The translations under genes were made by a program, and so were the position numbers. The notes under the pieces are model-generated. The model did not search any database. It saw only the letters and a list, made by a program, of their open reading frames with translations, and had not been told where the DNA came from. A stretch of DNA of 64,000 nucleotides from Lachnospiraceae bacterium (GTDB lineage Bacteria > Bacillota > Clostridia > Lachnospirales > Lachnospiraceae): positions 1-64,000 of the forward strand of contig JAIEFE010000002.1 of the NCBI GenBank assembly GCA_029067085.1. The letters are read 5' to 3'. Shown here in pieces: positions 45,337 through 53,860 of this stretch (positions are counted from its first letter, which is position 1; every line of letters starts with the position of its first letter).

Positions 45337-45360
45337 GGACACTTCCATATGGAAATATCC
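45337..45360 (-). terminator. terminator hairpin, module copy 2
   Basis: GGACACTTCCATATGGAA (45337-45354) followed by ATATCC forms a hairpin on the minus strand, GGGAtatTTCCATATGGAA with tail GTGTCCCTCTTT, about 80 bp after the intact APH-like gene. Confidence 0.6.
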
Positions 45361-45436
45361 CTGTGTTCCAATCCCTCATTCTCAAAAACTTTTTGCGCAA
45401 AACATATCGTAACAGCTTTCCTGACTTATGGCATGA

Positions 45437-46222
45437 TCACCCAAAGACCTCAGCCGCGGCAACAATTTTAAGGACGGACTCGTCTGCCTTATCTCTTCCA
45501 TAAGCGTCAAGAAAGCGCGCGTAATACTTATCCGTTTTCAAATTGAACCAAAGCGTCCAAACGCCCCAAAAGATATCTATATGCCTGTCACCAACGCCGC
45601 CATTGCCAACATCAATGAACCCGGACAGCTTCCAGTTGTTAAGAATAATATTAGGCAGGCAATAGTCGCCGTGAAGCAGAACCTTACTTTGCAGAGCATC
45701 CTTCCCCGCAGTCAGAAAATCATACGCTTCCTTTGCCGAACGATAACCAAAACTGTCAGGAAAGTGGGATTTATCATAATTTCCCGTCCAGTAATTCTTC
45801 TCAACCTCGGCAAGGTATTCCGCTGTTCTGTCTGCGACAGGACAGCCGGTATAATCTGTTTCATGCAATTTCCTTAATTCGTATGCCATGGTATCACATA
45901 AGCGTTTGGGATTCATAAGATATTTTTCGTGCAAACAGTCCTCCCCGGTAACAGCGCTTGTTAAAAGCCAATCTCTGTCATCTGAGATATAATGTAACAC
46001 CTTTGCACCCAATCCCTTAGCGTGAAAATATTCTGTCATTCTGGATTCTTTTTCAAGCATTCCTCTGTCTGAACATTTTAAATAATATCCCTTTCCCTTG
46101 TCGATAAAATACACGTTTGCTTCGGGGGAGCAGGAAGTATCATAAATATTTGCAGCAGAGACAAAACGCTGAATATCGTGTGGTATTCCGTTCGGAATCG
46201 TGTTTAACAATGTTTTCTTCAT
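45437..46222 (-). CDS. APH(3')-like phosphotransferase, module copy 2
   Basis: The 261-residue protein has the aminoglycoside phosphotransferase fold at normal family length: an N-lobe with nucleotide contacts (YYLKCSDRGMLEKESRM), the catalytic loop LLHGDYCLPNII (HGDxxxxN, Asp as base) and the metal-binding FIDVGNGGVGDRHIDI. The C-terminus ends in AAAEVFG, comparable to the LLDELF end of APH(3')-IIIa. It may phosphorylate an aminoglycoside at the 3'-hydroxyl, but its place in a module with an HTH and an LPD3-like protein leaves room for another substrate. AAGGTG precedes the ATG. Confidence 0.85.
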   Translation of the reverse strand: MKKTLLNTIPNGIPHDIQRFVSAANIYDTSCSPEANVYFIDKGKGYYLKCSDRGMLEKESRMTEYFHAKGLGAKVLHYISDDRDWLLTSAVTGEDCLHEKYLMNPKRLCDTMAYELRKLHETDYTGCPVADRTAEYLAEVEKNYWTGNYDKSHFPDSFGYRSAKEAYDFLTAGKDALQSKVLLHGDYCLPNIILNNWKLSGFIDVGNGGVGDRHIDIFWGVWTLWFNLKTDKYYARFLDAYGRDKADESVLKIVAAAEVFG

Positions 46223-46289
46223 TGGTTCTTCACCTTTTTGGGGAAAAGCTAACTGCTAAGTCATTCTAATTTCCTCGAATTCGAGGTAT

Positions 46290-46418
46290 TTACGCCTTTT
46301 CCTTTTCTTTCATCAACTTCTCATATTTCATCTGATACTCTATCAGCCGCGGAATATATCCCAGCGGAGGGCGTCTCTTCACGAAGTTCCGTTATTCTAT
46401 TCTTTTCGCTATATCCAT
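46290..46418 (-). pseudogene. decayed HTH gene, module copy 2
   Basis: It starts MDIAKRIE then TAA; about 72 bp of the HTH (present at 44370-44508) are deleted. The 3' part PRLIEYQMKYEKL is still identical to copy 1. It cannot make a DNA-binding protein. Confidence 0.85.
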
Positions 46419-46431
46419 GTCTTCGTTCCTC

Positions 46432-46484
46432 CACGCATTGCGATACGTGTGTCATACACTTGATGAGTTTCTTCGCAATGTGTG
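46432..46484 (-). promoter_or_regulatory. module copy 2 promoter with inverted-repeat operator
   Basis: CACGCATTGCGA (46432-46443) and TCGCAATGTGTG (46473-46484) match the copy 1 arms with one change. The promoter inside is TTGCGA, 16 bp, TATGAC. The loop is one base shorter than in copy 1, which would shift a reading frame, so the conserved element is a DNA site and not coding sequence. Confidence 0.55.
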
Positions 46485-46562
46485 TCTTTAATTCTTTCAC
46501 GCTCCTTTGAGATATTCTGGTTTGAATTGATTTCGATCATCGGATCGGGTACTTCCCTATCA

Positions 46563-47120
46563 TTATAGAATAAGTTCACTGTCAAATAAATCTGATACAA
46601 GAATCTCTTCACCAGACTTTTCAGCATCTTCTAAACTATCATATAGTTTTCGGTTTAATATGTATAAAGCAGCCATTGCATACAAAACATTCTTAAGGTT
46701 TGCTTTTGTATAATTATATCGACCTGCCCCATTTGATTCCGTCCTTCTATGCTTTATATCATTATATGCCTGCCACCAGTCCGAGACAGAATCAGAAAAC
46801 TTTACCATTGGAGCAATATTCTTAATATCATATGGATACTTAGTATTAATTCTATATTTATTCAAATTCGGATATTGCTTAATAAGCACATCTAATTTAT
46901 TCTTTATTCCAAACGGAATCTTCTCTTCGTGAATGCCACATAATAATTCAGCAATAGAATCCATTTCACTACATATTGTCAACAGTAATTTTGTGTATTG
47001 CGTAGAAAATGTATTATAATTATCCCTGTCAATGGAAACGTAATCATCTGTTTGTATCAAATCTCTTTCTAGCAACCGATATTGTTTCCAATATACCTTT
47101 AAAAATTCATCTTTGTCCAT
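46563..47120 (-). CDS. hypothetical helical protein, HEPN-like
   Basis: The start is ATG 47120 with AGGAGG six bases upstream; the frame continues to 47237 but is not supported. The 185-residue protein is all-helical, with a WWQAYNDIKHRRTE segment followed by YTKANLKNVLYAMAALYILN. This pattern is typical of HEPN/AbiU2-like four-helix proteins found in defence and toxin loci. No clear Rx4-6H catalytic motif is present. It lies just upstream of module copy 2. The gap 47121-47324 shows no gene. Confidence 0.55.
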   Translation of the reverse strand: MDKDEFLKVYWKQYRLLERDLIQTDDYVSIDRDNYNTFSTQYTKLLLTICSEMDSIAELLCGIHEEKIPFGIKNKLDVLIKQYPNLNKYRINTKYPYDIKNIAPMVKFSDSVSDWWQAYNDIKHRRTESNGAGRYNYTKANLKNVLYAMAALYILNRKLYDSLEDAEKSGEEILVSDLFDSELIL

Positions 47121-47324
47121 AGCTAGCCTCCTGTATTTTCTATGCACTACTGCATAGCTTATTCTTTCTCGATTTTTAGTATACCAATAAATTCCTGTAG
47201 CAGTATATGAATACTTATGAAAAGATGTGCATAACAAAATTCAGTTCTGTGCCTCTTTGCACATATAATAATAAAGCATGTGCTATCCAAAAAAGGTCTT
47301 GCTCATCTATATTTCCATCCGTTT

Positions 47325-48860
47325 TCATCCATAAATACACCCGCAATCCAATATCTCTTCCTCGCGGTAATTTATTCTTCTTTTCTCTACATTCTCCTCA
47401 ATCCTATTATCCACACTTTTCCTCACAAGCTGACACACACATTCAACATGACAGGTGTGACCAAATTGGTCAACAGCCCGCACTCTCTTCAACTCATACC
47501 CACCCTCGCACAGCACCTTCAAATCCCTCGCCAGTGTCGCCGGGTCACAACTTACATAGACGCTCCGTTCCGGCTGCATAGCAAGCATGGTCTCCAAACA
47601 CCTCTCGTCACAGCCCTTGCGCGGCGGATCCACCACGATCACATCCGGATGCCGCATCCGTCCGTCCGACACTACTTCCTCCGCCTTGCCCAAATAAAAA
47701 TCGACATTTGTAATCTGATTTCTCTTTGCATTCTCTCTTGCATCCTCTATGGCTTGGGGCACAACCTCCACCCCGTACACCTTTTTCGCCCGCTTTGCCA
47801 TGCAGAGAGAGATCGTTCCAATGCCGCAGTAGAGATCCCATACCGTTTCCTCTCCTGTCAATGCTGCATATTCCAGTGCCAGACCGTAAAGCTTTTCTGT
47901 CTGACGGGGATTTACCTGATAAAAAGACAAGGGCGAGATAGAAAAGCTGAGACCGCATAGGGTGTCCTGAATCCGCTCACTGCCCCAGAGGACGCGAACC
48001 TCTTTCCCCATGATGACATTCGTTTTTTCCGTATTAACACTGATGCAGATACTTGTCATTTTCTTAGCGGGCATCCTGCTATCCGTTTCTTCCACACCCT
48101 GTTGCCTGACGTCTACGTTTTTCATGCCCTCGATATCTGCAAATCTTAAATCTGTCAGCTTTCCCACCAGCTTTTCCTCCGCCGGCAGCTTTCTCCCGTT
48201 GATCACGAGGCACACCATGATCTCTCCGGAATAAAAACCGGTACGGATCAGCACATGCCGCACCAGTCCTTCCCCCATGTTTTCCCGGTATGCGCTCACC
48301 TGATTCTCCCGCATATAGGACAGCACGGCTTCTAAAATAATCTTGTTTTCCGGCGCTCCCAGCGCACAATCCGTATTGGCTATGATATCGTGGGTCCTGC
48401 CCGCATAGAAACCGGTGATCAGATTCCCCTCTCTGTCATACCCGACAGGATACTGCGCTTTATTGCGGTAATGCCAGGGTTCCTCCATGCCCACGATCGG
48501 TTCCATGACCGCATCGATCTGCTCCGCCGGAAAGCCGCCGATCCGCAGCAAATTGTTGCGCACCTTATTCTGTTTATAGGCAAGCTGCTTTTCATAATGC
48601 ATAGCCTGAATCTGACAGCCTCCGCACTGTCTGTGAAAGTGGCATTTCGGCTCCACGCGAAAAGGAGAAGGTGTCACCACCTTCTCTACTCTTGCATAGC
48701 CGTAATTTTTATTACATTTGGTAATGCGCGCTTCAATGACATCCCCGATAACGGCATCTTTTATGAACAGAGTATAGCCCTCCGCCTTTCCGATGCCCTC
48801 GCCATCGTTTCCGATATCTTCTATGGTCACCGTCACCATGTCATTCTTTTTAAATTCCAT
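47325..48860 (-). CDS. rlmD: 23S rRNA (uracil-1939-C5)-methyltransferase, RlmD type
   Basis: The start is ATG 48860; the longer TTG frame (48893) is unlikely. The 511-residue protein has a TRAM domain (residues 1-60), the iron-sulphur cluster motif CHFHRQCGGCQ with upstream Cys, a Rossmann methyltransferase domain (DLYCGIGTISLCMAKRA, VDPPRKGCDERC) and the catalytic Cys in YVSCDPATLARDL. This is the TrmA/RumA family. The last 30 residues past VECVCQLVRKS are an extra charged tail. Confidence 0.93.
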   Translation of the reverse strand: MEFKKNDMVTVTIEDIGNDGEGIGKAEGYTLFIKDAVIGDVIEARITKCNKNYGYARVEKVVTPSPFRVEPKCHFHRQCGGCQIQAMHYEKQLAYKQNKVRNNLLRIGGFPAEQIDAVMEPIVGMEEPWHYRNKAQYPVGYDREGNLITGFYAGRTHDIIANTDCALGAPENKIILEAVLSYMRENQVSAYRENMGEGLVRHVLIRTGFYSGEIMVCLVINGRKLPAEEKLVGKLTDLRFADIEGMKNVDVRQQGVEETDSRMPAKKMTSICISVNTEKTNVIMGKEVRVLWGSERIQDTLCGLSFSISPLSFYQVNPRQTEKLYGLALEYAALTGEETVWDLYCGIGTISLCMAKRAKKVYGVEVVPQAIEDARENAKRNQITNVDFYLGKAEEVVSDGRMRHPDVIVVDPPRKGCDERCLETMLAMQPERSVYVSCDPATLARDLKVLCEGGYELKRVRAVDQFGHTCHVECVCQLVRKSVDNRIEENVEKRRINYREEEILDCGCIYG

Positions 48861-48917
48861 ACCCGTTCCCTTGTTTTTCAACCTTTTCCCCAAAGCCTTC
48901 TATGCGAAAGGAATCTC

Positions 48918-49862
48918 CTATTCCACGCCTGTGCTGCGCAGATTCGATTCAAACAACCTGTTATACCCAAGCCATCCCTGTCCTGTCGTATTCTCCAGAA
49001 GCTCCGTAAAAGTCTCTATCTTGGCATCCGTATTATCTGCATAGGAGAGCGCTACCGCCTCCACAATGGCCGGCTTTTTCGGCGATCCGAATTCCAATTC
49101 TCCGTGATGAGAGAGAATGCAGTGCTTTAGTTCATTGGCCAAAAGTACAGGGAAGCCGTCGATCTGTCGAATCTTTTCTCCCACCATTTCGGTGCCGATC
49201 ACGATATGTCCGAGAAACTGTCCGTCCTCCGTGTAATCATTCAGCGGAAAAAGTGAAATCTCCTTGACTTTTCCGATATCATGACAGATCGCCGATGTGA
49301 GCAGCAGATCTCTGTTTAGGATCGGATATTGTGTGCAATAGTAATCGCACAGTTTTGTCACCGCTAAAGTATGCTGCAATAAACCGCCCACAAATCCATG
49401 GTGTACCGTCTTTGCCGCCGAAGACTGCTTAAACGCTTTGAGGAAAGCTTCATCCTTCACAAAAAAAGCCTCTAACAACTGATGGAGATATGGATTTTTT
49501 ACACTGTCAATAAATCCCGTCAACTCCTTCATCATATCTTCGATCCCAAATCTGCTGACGGGAAGATAATCCGCAGGGTCATACTCGCCCTCCCTGCATT
49601 TGCGGACGCGCTTCACATTGACCTGCAATGCCCCCTGAAAGCTTGTCACATCGCCGTAGACCTCTATGTAGTCCAGACTGTCGAAATCTTCGATGCCAGC
49701 GCTGTTGGGATCCCAGATCTTAGCGTCTATTGTGCCTGTCTTATCCTGCAGGATCACATTGTCATAGGGCTTGCCGTTCTTCGTAACTGCAGACTGCTTA
49801 TGCTTGCACAGATAGATATCCGACATTCTGTCGCTTTCCTTGTAGTCTTTGATATACTTCAT
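48918..49862 (-). CDS. yhaM: 3'-5' exoribonuclease YhaM-type
   Basis: The 314-residue protein has an N-terminal OB-fold (KTGTIDAKIWDPN, YGDVTSFQGALQVN) and an HD domain (GLLQHTLAVTKLC, LLTSAICHDIGKVKEI, LKHCILSHHGELEFGSPKKP), the exact architecture of YhaM, which degrades RNA and DNA 3' to 5'. It precedes rlmD by about 60 bp on the same strand. Confidence 0.93.
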   Translation of the reverse strand: MKYIKDYKESDRMSDIYLCKHKQSAVTKNGKPYDNVILQDKTGTIDAKIWDPNSAGIEDFDSLDYIEVYGDVTSFQGALQVNVKRVRKCREGEYDPADYLPVSRFGIEDMMKELTGFIDSVKNPYLHQLLEAFFVKDEAFLKAFKQSSAAKTVHHGFVGGLLQHTLAVTKLCDYYCTQYPILNRDLLLTSAICHDIGKVKEISLFPLNDYTEDGQFLGHIVIGTEMVGEKIRQIDGFPVLLANELKHCILSHHGELEFGSPKKPAIVEAVALSYADNTDAKIETFTELLENTTGQGWLGYNRLFESNLRSTGVE

Positions 49863-49932
49863 TCTTTCCGTCCATCCTTTCCTGTCAGATCACATGATCG
49901 TTCCGTCTTTTCTCTCTCTGCTGCAATGAGCA

Positions 49933-51303
49933 CTACAAGCTCCCCAGCGTCACATCCACGCTCATCGTGTGTCCCTGCCGCATCAAGATAAACGGCAGTA
50001 CATCCTCCGGCTTTGCGTTGTACAGTATATTCAGCAGCTCATTATAGGTCGTAATATCAGTTTCTCCCACCCGAACCACGATATCACCGCTCTGAATGCC
50101 CGCCGCCATAGCAGGAGAATCTATCTCGATCTCCCTGATATACGCACCCGCCGGCGTATCGATCTGGGAATCTTCTATGGCCATCTTCGGCACATCCGCA
50201 CCATGCACGCCAAGGTATACTCTTTCCTTGTCGTTTGACATCTGCTCGATCATGCGTTTTAGCTCAGTGATGCCGTAAGCCGTAAGAAGGTTTCCCATAT
50301 CATTGCTGGTATTCATGTTATCAATGATGCCGATCACAGACCCCCGCAGGTTGATCAGGACACCAGTTGCGTTCCTGCTCCCGTAGATATCCGTAGTGAT
50401 CCGCTTATACGCGGAATCCGGCATATCAAGCACGGTTCCTGTTGAGGTGATCACGCCGTAGCTGATGGAGCCTGCACTGCCCAAAGGACTGCCCAGTGCA
50501 GCTACCGGCATACCCAAAAGATTCCTGACATTGGAACTGCCCAGCTCCGCAATGCTGATCGCATCCATGGTTTCCTTTGAAATAAAGGAGAGGGGGACAG
50601 AGAGAATCGCAAGCCCCGTGTTTTCATCCTCCTGTACCAGCTGTGCCTCCACCTGATTCTGATCGCAGAAGACTACTTCAATGCTGTCTGCTCCGTTTAA
50701 TCCGTCTGCACTGACCAAAATCAGCATAGCTCTCCCGTTGTTAGCCACGATCACGCCGGAAGCCGACGCGACATTCTCATAAGTATTATTGAACCAGTCC
50801 ACATCGGAAGTGACGCCTGCCACCGTGACCACCGCGCGGCTGGCTTCCTGTGTCAACTTTTGCAGTTCACTATACACTCCCTGATATTCTTCCAGACCGA
50901 ACTCTACCTGAGACAGCAATTCCTCGATCTGCTCGTCCACCACCGTCTCCAGGTCAACAGGCTCAGGAACCTCCTCAGCCTCCTCCTTTACCAGCATGTC
51001 CTCCGGCTTCATTTCCTCCGACACCGTCTCCTCGGGGAAGGCAACCTCCTTCGGCTCCTCCTCGGGATAGAGGCGATTGCTGATGACCGGCTCCAGCACC
51101 AAAAAGGTAAAGCATGCCACAAGACCAAAGACCACTGCCATCACTGCGGTGATCACCGTCCTGCGCAAAAGCTTCCTTTTATTGACAGGCTTCTGCTTTA
51201 TTTTTTCACGCATGAACTCCGCCTGCACGGAAGGTGTATACTGCGCCTGTTCCTTGACAGGTTCCTCCGCTAAGGGATTCTGTTCTTTTTCCTGTTCGGA
51301 CAT
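49933..51303 (-). CDS. HtrA/DegP-like membrane protein with all catalytic residues replaced, PDZ domain
   Basis: The 456-residue protein has a 45-residue cytoplasmic start, one transmembrane helix (about 48-70), an acidic linker (80-125), a trypsin-like domain (155-335) and a C-terminal PDZ domain (360-455). Aligned by eye to DegP, the catalytic His of the NHV motif is Asp200 (SADGLNGAD), Asp of TDLAVL is Gly230 (TGLAIL), and the Ser of GNSGG is Ala312 (RNATGVL). It is therefore a pseudoprotease, probably a scaffold or substrate-binding protein. AGGAGA precedes the ATG. Divergent from mutS2. Confidence 0.88.
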   Translation of the reverse strand: MSEQEKEQNPLAEEPVKEQAQYTPSVQAEFMREKIKQKPVNKRKLLRRTVITAVMAVVFGLVACFTFLVLEPVISNRLYPEEEPKEVAFPEETVSEEMKPEDMLVKEEAEEVPEPVDLETVVDEQIEELLSQVEFGLEEYQGVYSELQKLTQEASRAVVTVAGVTSDVDWFNNTYENVASASGVIVANNGRAMLILVSADGLNGADSIEVVFCDQNQVEAQLVQEDENTGLAILSVPLSFISKETMDAISIAELGSSNVRNLLGMPVAALGSPLGSAGSISYGVITSTGTVLDMPDSAYKRITTDIYGSRNATGVLINLRGSVIGIIDNMNTSNDMGNLLTAYGITELKRMIEQMSNDKERVYLGVHGADVPKMAIEDSQIDTPAGAYIREIEIDSPAMAAGIQSGDIVVRVGETDITTYNELLNILYNAKPEDVLPFILMRQGHTMSVDVTLGSL

Positions 51304-51481
51304 GGATATCTCCTGTTCTCAGAATCGAAAGTTGCTCTATCTCTTAATACCATAATAAGTATACAAAAAAATCTGAACTTTAACAATGCAGATTATAACA
51401 AGTTTTCAATGCCCTCATAGTAATTCCTCCGTTTTTATGATAAAATATCTTTAACTATATTCATAAGGATATCATAAGGTG

Positions 51482-53851
51482 ATGAACAACAAAGTACTGC
51501 GTGTATTAGAATATCATAAGATCATCGATCAACTGACACAGAAAGCCACCTCTGAGCCGGGGAAAAGGCTCGCGGCAGCCCTTGTTCCCATGACGGATCT
51601 GGAGGAGATCCGCACGGCACAGATACAGACGGCGGATGCGCTCGGCCGTCTCTTCCGGAAGGGCTCAACGTCCTTTGGCAGCAACAAGGATTTAGGCTTA
51701 AGTCTGAAATCTCTGGAAGTGGGAAGCACGCTCTCCATTACAGAGCTTCTTCGCATTGCCTCCTTTCTGGAAAATGTGAACCGTATCAAATCATATGGCC
51801 GCAGGGACCGGGAAGATATTCCGGAAGACTCGCTGGATGTCTATTTCAATATGCTGGAACCTCTCACGCCTCTGGCAAATGAGATCAACCGCTGTATTCT
51901 GTCGGAGGAAGAGATCGCCGATGATGCGAGCCCGACACTCAAGCACATCCGCCGCAGCATGGCGATCACCAACGACCGCATCCACTCACAGCTGAATTCC
52001 ATGATCAACGGCTCTCTGCGCACCTATCTGCAGGATGCCGTGGTGACCATGCGCGACAACCGTTACTGCATTCCGGTAAAATCAGAGTATAAAGGCCAGG
52101 TGTCCGGCATGGTACATGACCAGTCCTCCACCGGTTCCACCTTCTTTATTGAACCGACTGCAATTGTCAATCTGAACAACGAGTTAAAGGAGCTTTCCCT
52201 GAAAGAGCAGGAGGAGATTGAGGCAATCCTCGCTTCCCTGAGCGCTCAGGCAGCGGCTCACACGGAGGTACTCACCGCCGATCAGGAGGCTATGACGCAG
52301 CTTGACTTTATCTTTGCAAAAGCCGGCCTCGCCATGGAGCAGAATGCCGTCATGCCTCTCTTCAACACGGAGCATCAGATCCATATCCGCAAGGGACGCC
52401 ATCCGCTCATCGATAAACAAAAGGTGGTGCCCGTAGAAATCCTTTTGGGAATAGATTTTGATCTCCTCATCATCACCGGCCCTAACACGGGCGGCAAGAC
52501 GGTGGCGTTAAAGACCGTAGGACTGTTGACCCTGATGGGACAGGCCGGTTTGCATATTCCGGCCATGGATCGCTCGGAGCTTTCCATCTTCCGGGAAGTC
52601 TACGCAGATATCGGGGACGAACAGAGTATTGAGCAGAGTCTTTCCACGTTTTCCTCCCATATGACCAGCATCGTGTCAATTTTGAAAAAGGCAGACGCAG
52701 ACTCTCTCTGTCTTTTCGACGAGCTGGGGGCAGGAACAGACCCTACCGAGGGCGCGGCGCTTGCGATCTCGGTGTTGGATCATCTGCACAGCCGGGGTAT
52801 CCGTACCATGGCAACCACCCACTACAGCGAATTAAAGGTCTATGCGCTCTCCACGCCCTTTGTGGAAAATGCCTGCTGTGAATTCAACGTGGAGACCCTG
52901 CGTCCCACCTACCGCCTGTTGATCGGCATTCCCGGCAAGAGCAACGCCTTCGCGATCTCTTCCCGTCTTGGTCTGCCGGATTATATCATAGAAGATGCGA
53001 AGCGTCATATCACGCAGGATAAGGAAAGCTTTGAAGATCTCCTCGCCAATCTGGAAAACAGCCGCCTGACCATTGAGAAGGAGCAGACCCGGATTGAAGC
53101 CTATAAGCGGGAAATCGAAGAGTTGAAAAAGCGTTTGGAATCCAAACAGGAAAAGATTGATCAGTCCCGTGACCGTATCATCAGGGAAGCCAACGAGGAA
53201 GCCCGTGAAATCCTGCAAAACGCGAAGGAGCTTGCTGACGAGACCATTCGCACCTTCCAAAAGGCAGGAAACACCTCCATTCAGGAGCTTGAAAAGTCCC
53301 GCAGGAAAGTGCATGACAAGATTTCCGAAAAGAATGAAAAACTTGCACTCAAACAGGTAAAACCTTCTCATAAGACTTTGAAGCCGAATCAGCTCCGTCT
53401 GGGCGACAGCGTAAAGATCGTCTCCATGGGCTTAAAGGGCAGCGTCAGCTCTCTGCCCGACAAAAATGGCAAGCTTTTTGTGCAATGCGGCATCATCCGC
53501 TCTCAAGTCTCCCTTGATGACCTGATCCTGATCGACGAGGAGACCGTCACCACCGGAAAGATGCAGCGAAGCTCCTCCGGAAAACTCAAGATGTCCAAAT
53601 CCTACTCCGTCTCCACAGAAATCAATCTGCTTGGAAAAACGGTGGACGAGGCCCTCTCAGAACTGGATAAATATCTGGATGACGCCTATCTCGCCCATCT
53701 GCCCAGCGTCCGCATTGTTCACGGCAAAGGGACAGGTGCGCTGCGAAGCGCCGTACAGAATTATCTGAAAAAGAACCGGGTCATCAAAAGCTTCCGTTTA
53801 GGCGAGCTTGGAGAAGGCGACGCAGGCGTTACGATAGCGGAATTTAAGTAG
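51482..53851 (+). CDS. mutS2: endonuclease MutS2
   Basis: The start is ATG 51482 (GTG 51479 adjoins it). The 789-residue protein has the MutS2 core/clamp domains, the ATPase Walker A ITGPNTGGKT, LCLFDELGAGTDPTEGAA as Walker B, a helical KOW-containing linker, and a C-terminal Smr nuclease domain (about 715-789, ending in IVHGKGTGALR). MutS2 splits stalled ribosomes and suppresses recombination. It lacks the mismatch-binding domain of MutS, as is normal for the family. It begins an operon with the two-component genes. Confidence 0.97.
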   Translation: MNNKVLRVLEYHKIIDQLTQKATSEPGKRLAAALVPMTDLEEIRTAQIQTADALGRLFRKGSTSFGSNKDLGLSLKSLEVGSTLSITELLRIASFLENVNRIKSYGRRDREDIPEDSLDVYFNMLEPLTPLANEINRCILSEEEIADDASPTLKHIRRSMAITNDRIHSQLNSMINGSLRTYLQDAVVTMRDNRYCIPVKSEYKGQVSGMVHDQSSTGSTFFIEPTAIVNLNNELKELSLKEQEEIEAILASLSAQAAAHTEVLTADQEAMTQLDFIFAKAGLAMEQNAVMPLFNTEHQIHIRKGRHPLIDKQKVVPVEILLGIDFDLLIITGPNTGGKTVALKTVGLLTLMGQAGLHIPAMDRSELSIFREVYADIGDEQSIEQSLSTFSSHMTSIVSILKKADADSLCLFDELGAGTDPTEGAALAISVLDHLHSRGIRTMATTHYSELKVYALSTPFVENACCEFNVETLRPTYRLLIGIPGKSNAFAISSRLGLPDYIIEDAKRHITQDKESFEDLLANLENSRLTIEKEQTRIEAYKREIEELKKRLESKQEKIDQSRDRIIREANEEAREILQNAKELADETIRTFQKAGNTSIQELEKSRRKVHDKISEKNEKLALKQVKPSHKTLKPNQLRLGDSVKIVSMGLKGSVSSLPDKNGKLFVQCGIIRSQVSLDDLILIDEETVTTGKMQRSSSGKLKMSKSYSVSTEINLLGKTVDEALSELDKYLDDAYLAHLPSVRIVHGKGTGALRSAVQNYLKKNRVIKSFRLGELGEGDAGVTIAEFK

Positions 53852-53860
53852 GAGGATCAT

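Larger units (their letters stand above)
43712..46484 (-). repeat. tandem duplication of a promoter-LPD3-HTH-APH-terminator module
   Basis: Two copies of one minus-strand unit lie head to tail. Copy 1 is 43712-45296 (intact LPD3-like gene, intact HTH gene, broken APH-like gene). Copy 2 is 45337-46484 (a promoter followed by only about 20 codons of LPD3-like remnant, an HTH remnant, intact APH-like gene). Both keep the inverted-repeat promoter and the GGACACTT terminator hairpin. Every gene survives intact in exactly one copy. Confidence 0.85.

Noticed and set aside
45184..45348. N-terminal extension of the LPD3-like protein to 45348
   Set aside because: The extra 55 codons cover the inverted-repeat promoter, which is conserved in copy 2 with a one-base shift, so they are unlikely to be coding.
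40645..45354. GGACACTT repeats as insertion-sequence ends
   Set aside because: They flank no transposase, lie at transcript 3' ends and fold as terminators; no target duplications seen.
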